Shown in pieces: positions 9,542-18,255 of a stretch of 64,000 bases of DNA; positions within the stretch are counted from its first letter, which is position 1, and every line of letters begins with the position of its first letter. This DNA comes from Dongshaea marina (GTDB taxonomy: Bacteria > Pseudomonadota > Gammaproteobacteria > Enterobacterales > Aeromonadaceae). The stretch spans positions 1,811,658 through 1,875,657 of the forward strand of contig NZ_CP028897.1 in the NCBI RefSeq assembly GCF_003072645.1. Reading direction: 5' to 3'. A program made the translations under genes and the position numbers. The notes beneath the pieces are model-generated. The model worked only from the letters and a program-made list of their open reading frames with translations, was not told the origin of the DNA and searched no databases.

Positions 9542-11134
9542 TTATTCAGCGTCGGCTAAATTCAGATTGCTCTTACGGCGTATCGAATGTAGGCGCAGGG
9601 TGATACACAGGACGATAAACAGCGCGGCGCAGGTGGCAAAGCCGATGGCGGTCGACTGGGTGATCCCAAGTACCAGGTAGCCCGTCAATGCAATGGTCGC
9701 CACGGTTAGTGCGTAAGGAAGCTGGGTCATCACGTGATCAATGTGATGACAGCTTGCCCCCGTCGAGCTGAGAATCGTGGTATCTGATATCGGCGAGCAG
9801 TGATCACCAAACACAGAGCCTGCCAGAACCGCGGAGAGCATTGGCAACATCTGTGCGATATCACTGGCGGCAGCCAGATCTCCGGCAATGGGTAGCATGA
9901 TTCCGAAGGTGCCCCAGCTGGTTCCGGTTGAGAAGGCCATGATCCCGGAGAGAATAAACACCAGAGCCGGGAGCAGGGCGGTTGGAACACTATGCTGTGC
10001 CATCGAAGCCAGGTACTGACCGGTTTGGGTATCCTTGATCACACTGCCGATACACCAGGCACCCAGCAGGATCCAGATCGCCGGAAGCATGGAGCCAACG
10101 CCTTCACGCAGAGCCAGCAGCCAGTTATTCAGGCTCTGGCGCTGGGGGAGCATCAAAATGATGGCACTGGCAAGGCCTGCCAGGCTACCAAACACTAAAG
10201 AGATCCCGACATTGGTATTTTGCAATGCGCCGAGGATTGAGAAGCCAAGCTCCTGCTCATCAAGTGCCTTGGCACCGCTGAGCAGCATAAAGACGATGGT
10301 GCCGAAGGTCAGTATCGCAATCGGTACCAGCAGATCCCGGACTCGTCCCTTTTCGGAAACCGGCAGATCCTGGCTGGCTCCCGGAGGAGTGCCCTTTGCT
10401 GGATCATAGAGCTCACCCTCGAGAGCACGCTGCTCATGCTGCTTCATCGGACCAAAGTCGTACTCCATCAAGACCACAAACAGCACCATCAACAGGGTGA
10501 ACACGGCATAAAAGTTCATCGGTACCATCTGGGCAAATACCGACAGGGCAGATTGTCCGGTCAGACCATGGGCCGCGACTATGCCGCCGATGAGGGCGAT
10601 AATATAGGCTCCCCAGCTGGAGATCGGCATCAGTACACACACGGGGGCAGCCGTCGAGTCCAGCAGATAGGCAAGCTTGGCCCGGGAGATCTTAAAGCGA
10701 TCCGTCAGTGGTCGGCAGATGGTTCCAACAGACAGCGAATGAAAATAGTCGTCAATAAAGAACAGGAATACCATCAACCCGGTGAGCTTCTTCGCTTGCT
10801 TGCGGGTGCGGATATAGCGGCGTGCCCAATCGGTGAAGGCCCGGGTAGCGCCACTGATGGTCATCAGGCTGATCATGCAGCCTAACAGCAGCAGAAACAG
10901 CAGGATACAAACATTGTTCTGGTTCAGAGCTCCGGATTGCCAGAAGATACCGGAGAGGGTTGAGCCAATATATTGAGCTGCATCCAAGGGATTTCCCTGG
11001 GTCAGGAGCAGGGCTCCTACAATAATACCTGCGCCCAGAGAAAGCAGTACCCTGCGGGTCGCAATCGCCAGAGCGACCGCCGTCAGAGGCGGCAGGAGTG
11101 AAAACACCGAGTCGGCATAGTGGGTAATCATCAT
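9542..11134 (-). CDS. NhaC-family antiporter/transporter under lysine riboswitch (probable lysine transporter)
   Basis: 530 aa, about 11-12 hydrophobic segments, Na+/H+ antiporter NhaC family. Diagnostic segments are FFIDDYFHSLSVGTICRPL, DSTAAPVCVLMPISSWGAY and GSVFGDHCSPISDTTILSST. Lysine-riboswitch-controlled NhaC paralogues are known candidate lysine transporters (often called LysW), and this gene sits behind such a riboswitch at 11592-11764. A lysine uptake or exchange role is therefore more likely than sodium/proton exchange alone. It closely resembles the second NhaC protein at 14392-15972, which lacks the riboswitch. A terminator hairpin follows. Confidence 0.82.
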   Translation of the reverse strand: MMITHYADSVFSLLPPLTAVALAIATRRVLLSLGAGIIVGALLLTQGNPLDAAQYIGSTLSGIFWQSGALNQNNVCILLFLLLLGCMISLMTISGATRAFTDWARRYIRTRKQAKKLTGLMVFLFFIDDYFHSLSVGTICRPLTDRFKISRAKLAYLLDSTAAPVCVLMPISSWGAYIIALIGGIVAAHGLTGQSALSVFAQMVPMNFYAVFTLLMVLFVVLMEYDFGPMKQHEQRALEGELYDPAKGTPPGASQDLPVSEKGRVRDLLVPIAILTFGTIVFMLLSGAKALDEQELGFSILGALQNTNVGISLVFGSLAGLASAIILMLPQRQSLNNWLLALREGVGSMLPAIWILLGAWCIGSVIKDTQTGQYLASMAQHSVPTALLPALVFILSGIMAFSTGTSWGTFGIMLPIAGDLAAASDIAQMLPMLSAVLAGSVFGDHCSPISDTTILSSTGASCHHIDHVMTQLPYALTVATIALTGYLVLGITQSTAIGFATCAALFIVLCITLRLHSIRRKSNLNLADAE

Positions 11135-11591
11135 CTGTCATTTACCTTAAATATCCGGAAGAGACGAAGGCAGTAACGGTCAGTGGATGCTCCTTGAGGA
11201 GTCTTAATTTCCAGTCACCAAAGCCCTTTGAATTTGTGCTCTATCCTGGTTGTCGTGGATTAATTGTTTGTTTTTTATCCGCAATCCCGGGCCTGTGGCT
11301 CACAGAAAGGGATGATTGATTCACGCGTTAATAAACGGCGATGAGCTAGACGCTCGGTTTATCCACGGGTTTTCGGCTAAAACCGGAGAGGTTACAGATG
11401 AAGGAGGGGGTAAAGTTGCGGGTCGGGCAGACCGACACACTCGTTCGCAAGTGAGTTGTGAAATACTGCATGACGACAGCAATATTGGTTAACATCAGTT
11501 TCTTCACCTTATGTTCAGGTGGAGAACTAGCAAAAAGGGAGGGAGGATCAACCTCTGTTTCAGTGGCATTCAAGCCACTTCATGACCCCTT
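11135..11591 (-). promoter_or_regulatory. Post-aptamer leader of the NhaC-type gene with conserved hairpin
   Basis: About 455 nt lie between the aptamer and the start codon, almost exactly as long as the lysP leader. A hairpin at 11497-11528 (AGTT..CACCT / AGGTG..AACT) matches that in the lysP leader, with a different loop. No intrinsic terminator was found. A 75-codon frame (11573-11346) here is not treated as a gene. Confidence 0.5.
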
Positions 11592-11764
11592 CAAGTAGCG
11601 CTCCATAGTTGTTATCAGCTATGGCAGTGTTGATCCTTTCGGAGACAACACCAGCAAAGAGAATCGACCTCTTCTCTTCACTTCGGCGCCGGCTCCTTTC
11701 ACTAGGTATCAACGGGGGTCAACCTCAACCTGACTACTGATAGGCGGCGCGCCTCTACTTAAGG
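11592..11764 (-). ncRNA. Lysine riboswitch (L box) upstream of the NhaC-type gene
   Basis: The minus strand shows the same ordered blocks as the first copy: AAGTAGAGGCGC, CAGTAGTCAGGTTGAGG, GAAAGGAGCCGGCGCCGAAG, CTTTGCTGG, ACTGCCA and TGGAGCGCTACTT. P1 is closed by CCTTAAGTAG with CTACTTGAAGG. It marks the downstream antiporter-like gene as part of the lysine regulon. Confidence 0.93.
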
Positions 11765-11774
11765 CACTATCGAT

Positions 11775-11790
11775 TGTGATCTAAATCAAT
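11775..11790. promoter_or_regulatory. CRP/FNR-like inverted repeat between nhaC leader and nhaD
   Basis: TGTGATCTAAATCAAT fits a degenerate CRP or FNR site (TGTGA-N6-TCAAT). It lies between the riboswitch transcript (leftward) and nhaD (rightward), so it could serve either. Assigned from one site only. Confidence 0.3.
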
Positions 11791-11905
11791 GTTTAAAACA
11801 AGAGCTAATTGAGAGTGTTTTTTAGTTTTTTTCCTGGATTGATGTTTTCTCTGCATTTTCATAAGCTGGAGACTCAATAGGAGAAGAACAGGAGTCTTTC
11901 CGTTT

Positions 11906-13350
11906 ATGCTAGGGAACAGCAGAAAAGCCTTGCCTCTATCCTTGTGTTTGCTCTTGCTCCTATCGCCTTGCGTTGCATGGGGGCGAGCTCAGGCCCAATC
12001 GACCTGACCTACAACTGGGTTGGCTTTGTCTCCCTGGCTATCTTTTGTGTCGCCTATCTGGTGGTGATAGGTGAAGAGTACTTAAGGCTCCACAAGTCCA
12101 AGCCGGTATTGATCGCCGCGGGCCTTATTTGGGCGATCATCGGGGCTGTCTCGGTCAAGCATGGCATTTCAGAGGCGGCGGAGCATGCCTTGCAGCGCAA
12201 CCTCCTGGAATATGCAGAGCTGATGCTGTTTCTGCTGGTGGCGATGACCTATATCAATGCGATGGAGGAGCGACGGATCTTCGATGCCCTGCGAACCTGG
12301 ATGGTTCGTAAGGGGTGGAACTACCGGGCGCTGTTCTGGATCACTGGTATTCTCACCTTCTTTATCTCTCCGGTGGCGGATAACCTGACCACGGCGTTAC
12401 TCATGTGCTCCGTGGTGCTCAAGGTTGCCCGGGGCGATCGGCGCTTTATCAATATTTGTTGTATCAATATCGTGGTGGCTGCTAACGCCGGGGGCGCGTT
12501 CAGTCCCTTTGGTGATATTACCACCCTGATGGTGTGGCAGGAGGGCAAGGTCACCTTCATCCAGTTCACGGCGCTGTTTCTGCCTTCCGTGGTTAACTTC
12601 TTATTGCCAGCCCTGTGCATGCACTTTTTTGTCCCTAAAAAATCACCACGTCCCTCCGACGAGTACATAGAGATGAAGCGTGGCTCCTGGCGGATCATCG
12701 GCTTGTTTTTGTGCACCATAGCCACGGCGGTGGCGATGCACAGCGTGCTGCATTTGCCTCCGGTGGTCGGCATGATGTTGGGATTAGGTTATCTTCAGTT
12801 CTTTGGCTACTATCTGCGCTGCTCTTTGCCTTCAACCCTGGCGCGCAGCCGCGCTGAAGCTTACGCCCGTGGAGATGAGCGAGCTCTCAAGCGCCTTGGT
12901 AACATAGTGCCGTTTGATGTGTTTAGCCGGATCGCTCGTGCCGAGTGGGATACCCTGCTGTTCTTCTATGGGGTGGTTCTGTGTGTCGGGGGACTGGGTT
13001 TTCTGGGGTATCTCTCCATGGGGTCTGAGCTCCTTTATAGTCATTGGAGCTATACCCAGGCAAATACGGCACTGGGCCTGCTGTCAGCTGTGATCGATAA
13101 CATTCCTGTGATGTTTGCGGTTTTGAGTATGGATCCGGCAATGTCACTGGGCCAGTGGCTGATGATCACCCTGACGGCAGGCGTAGGCGGCAGCCTGCTC
13201 TCCATCGGCTCGGCGGCAGGGGTTGCACTGATGGGCCAGGCGAGGGGATATTACACCTTCTTTGGGCACCTCAAGTGGTTCCCTGTGTTGTTGGTCGGTT
13301 ATCTGGCCAGTATCTGGGTCCATCTCTACCTCAATAGCGCCCTGTTTTAA
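11906..13350 (+). CDS. nhaD: Na+/H+ antiporter NhaD (frameshifted near N-terminus as assembled)
   Basis: About 481 aa when read from ATG 11906. A signal-peptide-like first helix (LPLSLCLLLLLSPCVAWG) is followed by the NhaD body with about 12 membrane segments. Family marks include SPVADNLTTALLM, ANAGGAFSPFGDITTLMVW and SAVIDNIPVMFAVL, the conserved Asp/Asn/Thr residues of NhaD. The frame breaks at the five-G run 11979-11983; one added G joins the signal segment to ASSGPIDLTYNW. Without that repair the apparent start is 11944. NhaD exchanges cytoplasmic sodium or lithium for protons at alkaline pH and is common in marine and halotolerant bacteria. Confidence 0.88.
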
Positions 13351-13479
13351 ACAGCGCTCTGCAAGGAACTTCTGTGCCTGTTTGCTGGTGCACCTTCCCC
13401 TGAGGCTTGCTGCAAAGTTGGGGTGTTTTGGGTATCTTTTTCTACACTAGAAGGAGATCTCAGATAAACAGGCAGAGTC

Positions 13480-14235
13480 ATGATCCGAGCCTTCCTTTTT
13501 TTACTGCTGGCCTGCTTTTGTCAGTCCGTGGTTAGTCAGACGGTCACTCTTTCAACCGGGGAGTGGTCTCCCTATAATTCAGAGAAACTCAAATATGGAG
13601 GCATATCGAATGGGTTGGTTGAGGAGGCCTTTGCCCAGGAGGGGATAAAAGTTGACTATATCTATACCTCCTGGCCCAGGGCTTACCGGATCTCTGAGGC
13701 TGGCGAGGTCGCCGGAACCTGCTGTTGGTATGAATCGGATAAACGCCGCAAGACGCACTTTTACAGCGATCCGATCGTCAGTGATAGTGTGGTCTGGTTT
13801 CATCTTAAGGGCCGGCCGATTAAATGGCAGAGTATGAAGGATCTCAAGGGGAAACGGATCGTTGCGATTCGGGGATTTACCTATAACGAGGCCTTCTATA
13901 AAGCGATCGAGCAGGGGGTTATTGATGTAACCTTTGTCAATCGGTTGCAACAGTGCTTCGACATGATCCTGGCGGGTAGAATGGACCTGACCTTGGAGGG
14001 AGTCGACCGGGGTTATTACGTGCTGAGGAAAAACTATCCTGAGAGTGAAAACCTGTTTACCAATAATCCCGAGCCGGTGGTCGTGACTCCAATCCACTTT
14101 CTTATTTCTAAGAAGCACCCGAATGCGAAAAAATTGATGGAGGTCTTCAATCGGGGGTTGTCAAAGCTTAAAGCTCAGGGGCGGGTCGAAGAGATCCAGC
14201 TGTTGGGGCGCCTGGGTAAACTACATCTCAATTAG
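13480..14235 (+). CDS. Periplasmic substrate-binding protein, family 3 type
   Basis: 251 aa with an N-terminal signal peptide (MIRAFLFLLLACFCQSVVSQ), followed by a bilobal solute-binding fold of the amino-acid-binding (PBPb, SBP_bac_3) kind: GEWSPYNSEKLKYGG, then GLVEEAFAQEGIKVDY. No ABC permease or ATPase is next to it, as is common for the large orphan SBP_bac_3 group of aquatic gammaproteobacteria. It may sense or scavenge a solute. Related in type, but not a close copy, to the protein at 61566-62348. Confidence 0.75.
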   Translation: MIRAFLFLLLACFCQSVVSQTVTLSTGEWSPYNSEKLKYGGISNGLVEEAFAQEGIKVDYIYTSWPRAYRISEAGEVAGTCCWYESDKRRKTHFYSDPIVSDSVVWFHLKGRPIKWQSMKDLKGKRIVAIRGFTYNEAFYKAIEQGVIDVTFVNRLQQCFDMILAGRMDLTLEGVDRGYYVLRKNYPESENLFTNNPEPVVVTPIHFLISKKHPNAKKLMEVFNRGLSKLKAQGRVEEIQLLGRLGKLHLN

Positions 14236-14391
14236 GGGTGTGCTTAGTAAGTGACTTGTTATTTCATGGTCAGGATGACTTTACCTTTTTGGCCAGGAGA
14301 ATGATTGAGCTCTTCCTTTTAGTGTGACCGCTACTTCTAATTGCAAGAATGATGAGGTTGTTCGATTTGAATTAGTGGCCTGTGAGTCACT

Positions 14392-15972
14392 CTAGTCCGA
14401 TGGGGTTTTTGTGGTGCTGTTGGGGAGCAGGCGTAAAATGGTACAGATGACGACAAATAGCAGCACGCAGACCCCCAGACTCAGCCAGACTGAGTGGGTG
14501 TATCCCAGCAGTATATAGCCAATCAATGCGATCGAGGCGACCATCAGGGCGTAGGGGATCTGGGTCATCACATGATCAATATGATGGCAGCCGGCACCCG
14601 TGGATGAGAGTATGGTGGTATCCGAGATCGGTGAGCAGTGATCGCCAAACACTGAGCCTGCCAGTACCGCAGATAGCATGGGGATCATCTGAGTCATATC
14701 GGCACCGGCGGCCAGATCGCCGGCGATCGGCAGCATGACACCGAAGGTTCCCCAGCTGGAGCCGGTCGAGAAGGCCATGATCCCAGAGAGCACAAACATC
14801 AGGGCAGGCAACAGGTGTGAGGGGATATTCCCCTGAGCCAGTGACGCAAGATAATGACCGGTATGGGTATCACTGATCACATGCCCGATACACCAGGCGC
14901 TAAGCAGGATCCAGATCGCTGGCAACATGGAGCTAATCCCGCTGCGTAGGGTGAGCCACCAATGTTGGATACTCTGCTTTTGTGGGATGACTAAAATGAT
15001 GGTAGAAGCCAGGCTGATGATGCTACCAAACAGCAGCGAGATGCCGACCTGGGTATTCTGTAAGGCGCCCAGGATGCTGAAGCTGGCGCTTTGCTGCGTG
15101 AGGGCCTGAGCACCAGTGATTATCATCAGGGCAATGGTGCCGAAAATCAGCAGAGCGATCGGCACGATCAGGACCCGGACCCGTCCGTCTTCGGCGACAG
15201 GAAGCTGTTGGCAAACGCCCGGAGGCGTTCCTTTTTTGGGATCATAGAGTTGGCCTGCCAGGGCGTTTTGCTCCTGGCGTTTCATCGGGCCAAAGTCATA
15301 CTCCATCATCACCACAAACAGCACCATCAACAGGGTAAAAATTGCGTAGAAGTTCATCGGAACCATCTGGGCAAATACCGCCAACGGCGATTGCCCGGTC
15401 AGGTGATGGGCGGTCAAAATTCCACCGATGACGGCGATGATGTAGGCTCCCCAGCTGGAGATCGGCATCAGGACGCATACAGGGGCGGCCGTTGAGTCTA
15501 ACAGGTAGGCAAGCTTGGCCCGGGAGATCTTGAAGCGATCGGTGAGGGGGCGACAGATAGTTCCTACCGACAGTGAGTGGAAGTAGTCATCGATAAAGAA
15601 CAGAAATACCATTAAACCAGTGAGTTTTTTCGCCTGCTTTCGGGTATGGATAAACTGCTGGCCCCAATCGGTAAAAGCCCGGGTAGCCCCACTGATAGTC
15701 ATCAGGCTGATCATACACCCCAGCAGCAGTAAAAATAGCAGGATGCAGACGTTATTTTGGTTTAATGCTCCGGCGTGCCAAAAAATATCAGTGAAGGTTG
15801 CAGCGATATACTTACCGGCCTCAATAGGGTGGCCACCGGTGAGCATCAGTGAACCGACAAGGATCCCGATCCCCAGAGATAACAGAACGCGACGGGTGAT
15901 GATGGCTAAGGCGATGGTCGCAATAGGAGGAAGCAGTGAAAGAATTGAGTCAGCATAGTCCACATGGGTCAT
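14392..15972 (-). CDS. NhaC-family Na+/H+ antiporter, second paralogue
   Basis: 526 aa when started at 15972, where AAGGAAG lies a few bases upstream; an open frame continues to 16050 but lacks a ribosome site. The sequence tracks the lysine-riboswitch-controlled paralogue (9542-11134) almost block for block (SLLPPIATIALAIITRRVL, FFIDDYFHSLSVGTICRPL, GSVFGDHCSPISDTTILSST). It has about 11-12 membrane segments. No lysine aptamer is visible upstream. It is therefore a recent paralogue with separate regulation, possibly an antiporter for a different amino or organic acid. Confidence 0.8.
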   Translation of the reverse strand: MTHVDYADSILSLLPPIATIALAIITRRVLLSLGIGILVGSLMLTGGHPIEAGKYIAATFTDIFWHAGALNQNNVCILLFLLLLGCMISLMTISGATRAFTDWGQQFIHTRKQAKKLTGLMVFLFFIDDYFHSLSVGTICRPLTDRFKISRAKLAYLLDSTAAPVCVLMPISSWGAYIIAVIGGILTAHHLTGQSPLAVFAQMVPMNFYAIFTLLMVLFVVMMEYDFGPMKRQEQNALAGQLYDPKKGTPPGVCQQLPVAEDGRVRVLIVPIALLIFGTIALMIITGAQALTQQSASFSILGALQNTQVGISLLFGSIISLASTIILVIPQKQSIQHWWLTLRSGISSMLPAIWILLSAWCIGHVISDTHTGHYLASLAQGNIPSHLLPALMFVLSGIMAFSTGSSWGTFGVMLPIAGDLAAGADMTQMIPMLSAVLAGSVFGDHCSPISDTTILSSTGAGCHHIDHVMTQIPYALMVASIALIGYILLGYTHSVWLSLGVCVLLFVVICTILRLLPNSTTKTPSD

Positions 15973-16237
15973 AGAGTGCTTCCTTAGGTCGAGCCAGCAA
16001 CATCCGGGTCTGCATGTTTGCCCTGTTATTTCAGACAACTCATATAACAAAAAGCGTGGGTGATGGTGGCGGATAACTCAAGCCGGAATTCGCGGCTATC
16101 AAGGACTCATCACTGGTGGGGACCTTTGGCTGCCGATGAGGCCGTGCTACTATCGCTTTTTTGAGACTTTAGCGATTTAGTAAACTCGCTGGGACAGATG
16201 GGATCATAGCGGGTGATGAGCCGCACAAGGAGAGTTG

Positions 16238-17491
16238 ATGTATTGGCTGTTATTGCTGATAGTTACCGGGTTTTATTGCTACGAGTTTTTCTTAAGGATT
16301 TTTCCCGGGCTGGTGGTGCCGCAATTGGTCGCTCAGTATCAGACTCAGGCTCTGGGGATCGCCGAGTTTGCTTCTGCCTATTACATCGCCTACCTGCTGG
16401 CTCAGATCCCGGCGGGACTACTGTTTGATCGCTTCTCGGTGAAGAAGGTCCTGACGGGGGCACTTGCCCTGTGTATCTGCGGCTCATTGATCTTTATGGC
16501 AAGCTCCCTGATGTGGCAGGGAATTGCCGGAAGAGTCCTTATCGGGATCGGTTCAGCATTTGCTTTTGTCGGGGCCCTCTACGTGACCAAACGCTACCTG
16601 CCGGCAAGGTATTTCACGACCATCACATCCCTGGTGATCTCTCTTGGGACTATAGCCGGTGCCTTTGGGCAGGTTTTTGCGTCCAAAATGATCCACCAGT
16701 TTGGCTGGCAACAGAATATGTGGGGGATTGCCCTGATTGGAGGGGGGATCATCGCTGCGATCCTGCTGTTACCCTCGCGAAAGCTTGCCGGTGGCGCGAC
16801 CCAAACCGCCCAGCCACTGGGCCTGTTCTTCGCCCAGACCTGGCAACTCATCAAAAATCGTCAAATTTGGGAAAATGGCGTGGTGGGGGGCTTATTTTAT
16901 CTGCCTACTTCAATTTTTGCCGCCGTCTGGGGGATCACTTTTCTGGTGGGGCAGTATCAGCTGGATAAGACCCAGGCCTCGTTTGCGATCACCCTGATCT
17001 TTTTGGGGTGGGCTCTGGGCGCTCCCGTGGTGGGGTGGTTGTGTGACAAGTTTGGTTGTGAGCGTCGGCTGATGATGGGGGGCGCACTGGTGGCGGCGCT
17101 GCTGATCAGTGGAGTGCTGTATAGCAACCAGTTAACACTGGCAACAATCTATGGGGCTCTGTTCGCGTTTGGTCTGGCTTCAAGCTCACAGGTGATCGTG
17201 TGGCGTATTTTCCACCAACAGCACTTCAGGCAGGAGGTGATAGGCACCGCTTCGGCACTGACCAATATGGTGATCATGATGTCGGGCGCCTTATCACAAT
17301 TTCTGGTGGGGGCTTTGATCAACCTCACTCATAACTACCGGGATCCCGGTGCGGCCAGCCCATTTAGTGTTGAAGATCTCAAGGTGGCACTGGTGGTGCT
17401 TCCCCTGTGCTTGCTGTTATCTGCGGTGCTGAGTTATCGCCTTACACGCAGGGAGCTTCCCGCTTCACCTATGATCACCCAGGCGTCCTGA
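16238..17491 (+). CDS. MFS transporter
   Basis: 417 aa, 12 predicted membrane segments, major facilitator superfamily. The loop after TM2 reads GLLFDRFSVKKVLTGA, the GxxxDRxGxRxxL signature, and a repeat (GWLCDKFGCERRLMMGG) follows the central loop as expected. The start ATG 16238 has AAGGAG six bases upstream; a TTG at 16235 is possible. It resembles uncharacterised MFS carriers of gammaproteobacteria. Substrate unknown. Confidence 0.82.
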   Translation: MYWLLLLIVTGFYCYEFFLRIFPGLVVPQLVAQYQTQALGIAEFASAYYIAYLLAQIPAGLLFDRFSVKKVLTGALALCICGSLIFMASSLMWQGIAGRVLIGIGSAFAFVGALYVTKRYLPARYFTTITSLVISLGTIAGAFGQVFASKMIHQFGWQQNMWGIALIGGGIIAAILLLPSRKLAGGATQTAQPLGLFFAQTWQLIKNRQIWENGVVGGLFYLPTSIFAAVWGITFLVGQYQLDKTQASFAITLIFLGWALGAPVVGWLCDKFGCERRLMMGGALVAALLISGVLYSNQLTLATIYGALFAFGLASSSQVIVWRIFHQQHFRQEVIGTASALTNMVIMMSGALSQFLVGALINLTHNYRDPGAASPFSVEDLKVALVVLPLCLLLSAVLSYRLTRRELPASPMITQAS

Positions 17492-17572
17492 AGTGCCAGG
17501 CAACGGGAGTTGCCCTTGCTGTTCCGGGTTCAGGAATAGACAATAGCCCGATTTGAAACGAGAAGAGTCCCT

Positions 17573-18226
17573 ATGCAACAGCAATCCGAGCCAGGGCTGT
17601 GCCCGCTGTGCGGCAGTTTAGAATATGCGCACTACTTTACAGACAGTCGGCGTGATTATTGGCTCTGTGAGCACTGCGGCCTGGTGTTCGTCGCACCGCA
17701 GCAGTATCTGAGTGAAGCGCAAGAGCGTGCCGAGTATGATCTTCATCAAAACTCCCCCGATGATGCAGGGTATCGCCGATTCCTGGGGCGTGTCTTCGAT
17801 CCGATTTGCGCCAGGATCTCAGCCGGGGCCCGGGGGTTAGACTTTGGTTGTGGTCCCGGGCCGACCCTCTCTTTGATGTTTGAGGAGGCCGGTTACCCGG
17901 TGGCACTGTATGATCACTTTTACTATCCACAGCCTTCGGCTCTGCAAGCTAAATACGATTTTATCACTGCAACCGAGGTGGTGGAGCATCTTCATCAACC
18001 GATGCAGGTGATTAAGATGTTGGTGAACTGCTTAAAACCCGGGGGAGTTCTGGGGGTGATGACCAAGCTGGTCAAGGATCGCCAGGCGTTTGCCAACTGG
18101 CACTATAAGAATGATCTCACCCATGTGTGCTTCTTCTCCCAACAGACTTTCCGCTGGTTAGCCGGTGAGCTTGAGCTACAGCTTGAGTTTATTGGCTCTG
18201 ACGTGATCCTGCTCAGCCAAGGTTAA
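17573..18226 (+). CDS. Class I SAM-dependent methyltransferase with N-terminal zinc ribbon
   Basis: 217 aa. Cys10, Cys13, Cys32 and Cys35 form a CPLC / CEHC zinc-ribbon pair. The Rossmann motif I GLDFGCGPGP lies at about residues 88-97, followed by TATEVVEHLHQP and KPGGVLGVMT, the post-motifs of class I methyltransferases. Proteins of this layout (a methyltransf_23-like domain behind a zinc ribbon) are widespread but of unknown substrate. The stop codon lies inside a long hairpin shared with the convergent receptor gene. Confidence 0.8.
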   Translation: MQQQSEPGLCPLCGSLEYAHYFTDSRRDYWLCEHCGLVFVAPQQYLSEAQERAEYDLHQNSPDDAGYRRFLGRVFDPICARISAGARGLDFGCGPGPTLSLMFEEAGYPVALYDHFYYPQPSALQAKYDFITATEVVEHLHQPMQVIKMLVNCLKPGGVLGVMTKLVKDRQAFANWHYKNDLTHVCFFSQQTFRWLAGELELQLEFIGSDVILLSQG

Positions 18227-18246
18227 TCTCTCAACCTTGGCTGAGC
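18211..18246. terminator. Bidirectional hairpin between convergent genes
   Basis: A perfect 14-bp inverted repeat (GCTCAGCCAAGGTT / AACCTTGGCTGAGC) with an 8-base loop includes the methyltransferase stop codon and lies 10 bases beyond the receptor stop. There is no strong T-tract, so termination is probable, not certain. Confidence 0.6.
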
Positions 18247-18255
18247 CTGGTTTGG

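Noticed and set aside
16051-16237. Third lysine riboswitch upstream of the second NhaC gene
   Set aside because: None of the aptamer core blocks (GCCGAAG, AAAGGAG, CTGG) occurs in the expected order.
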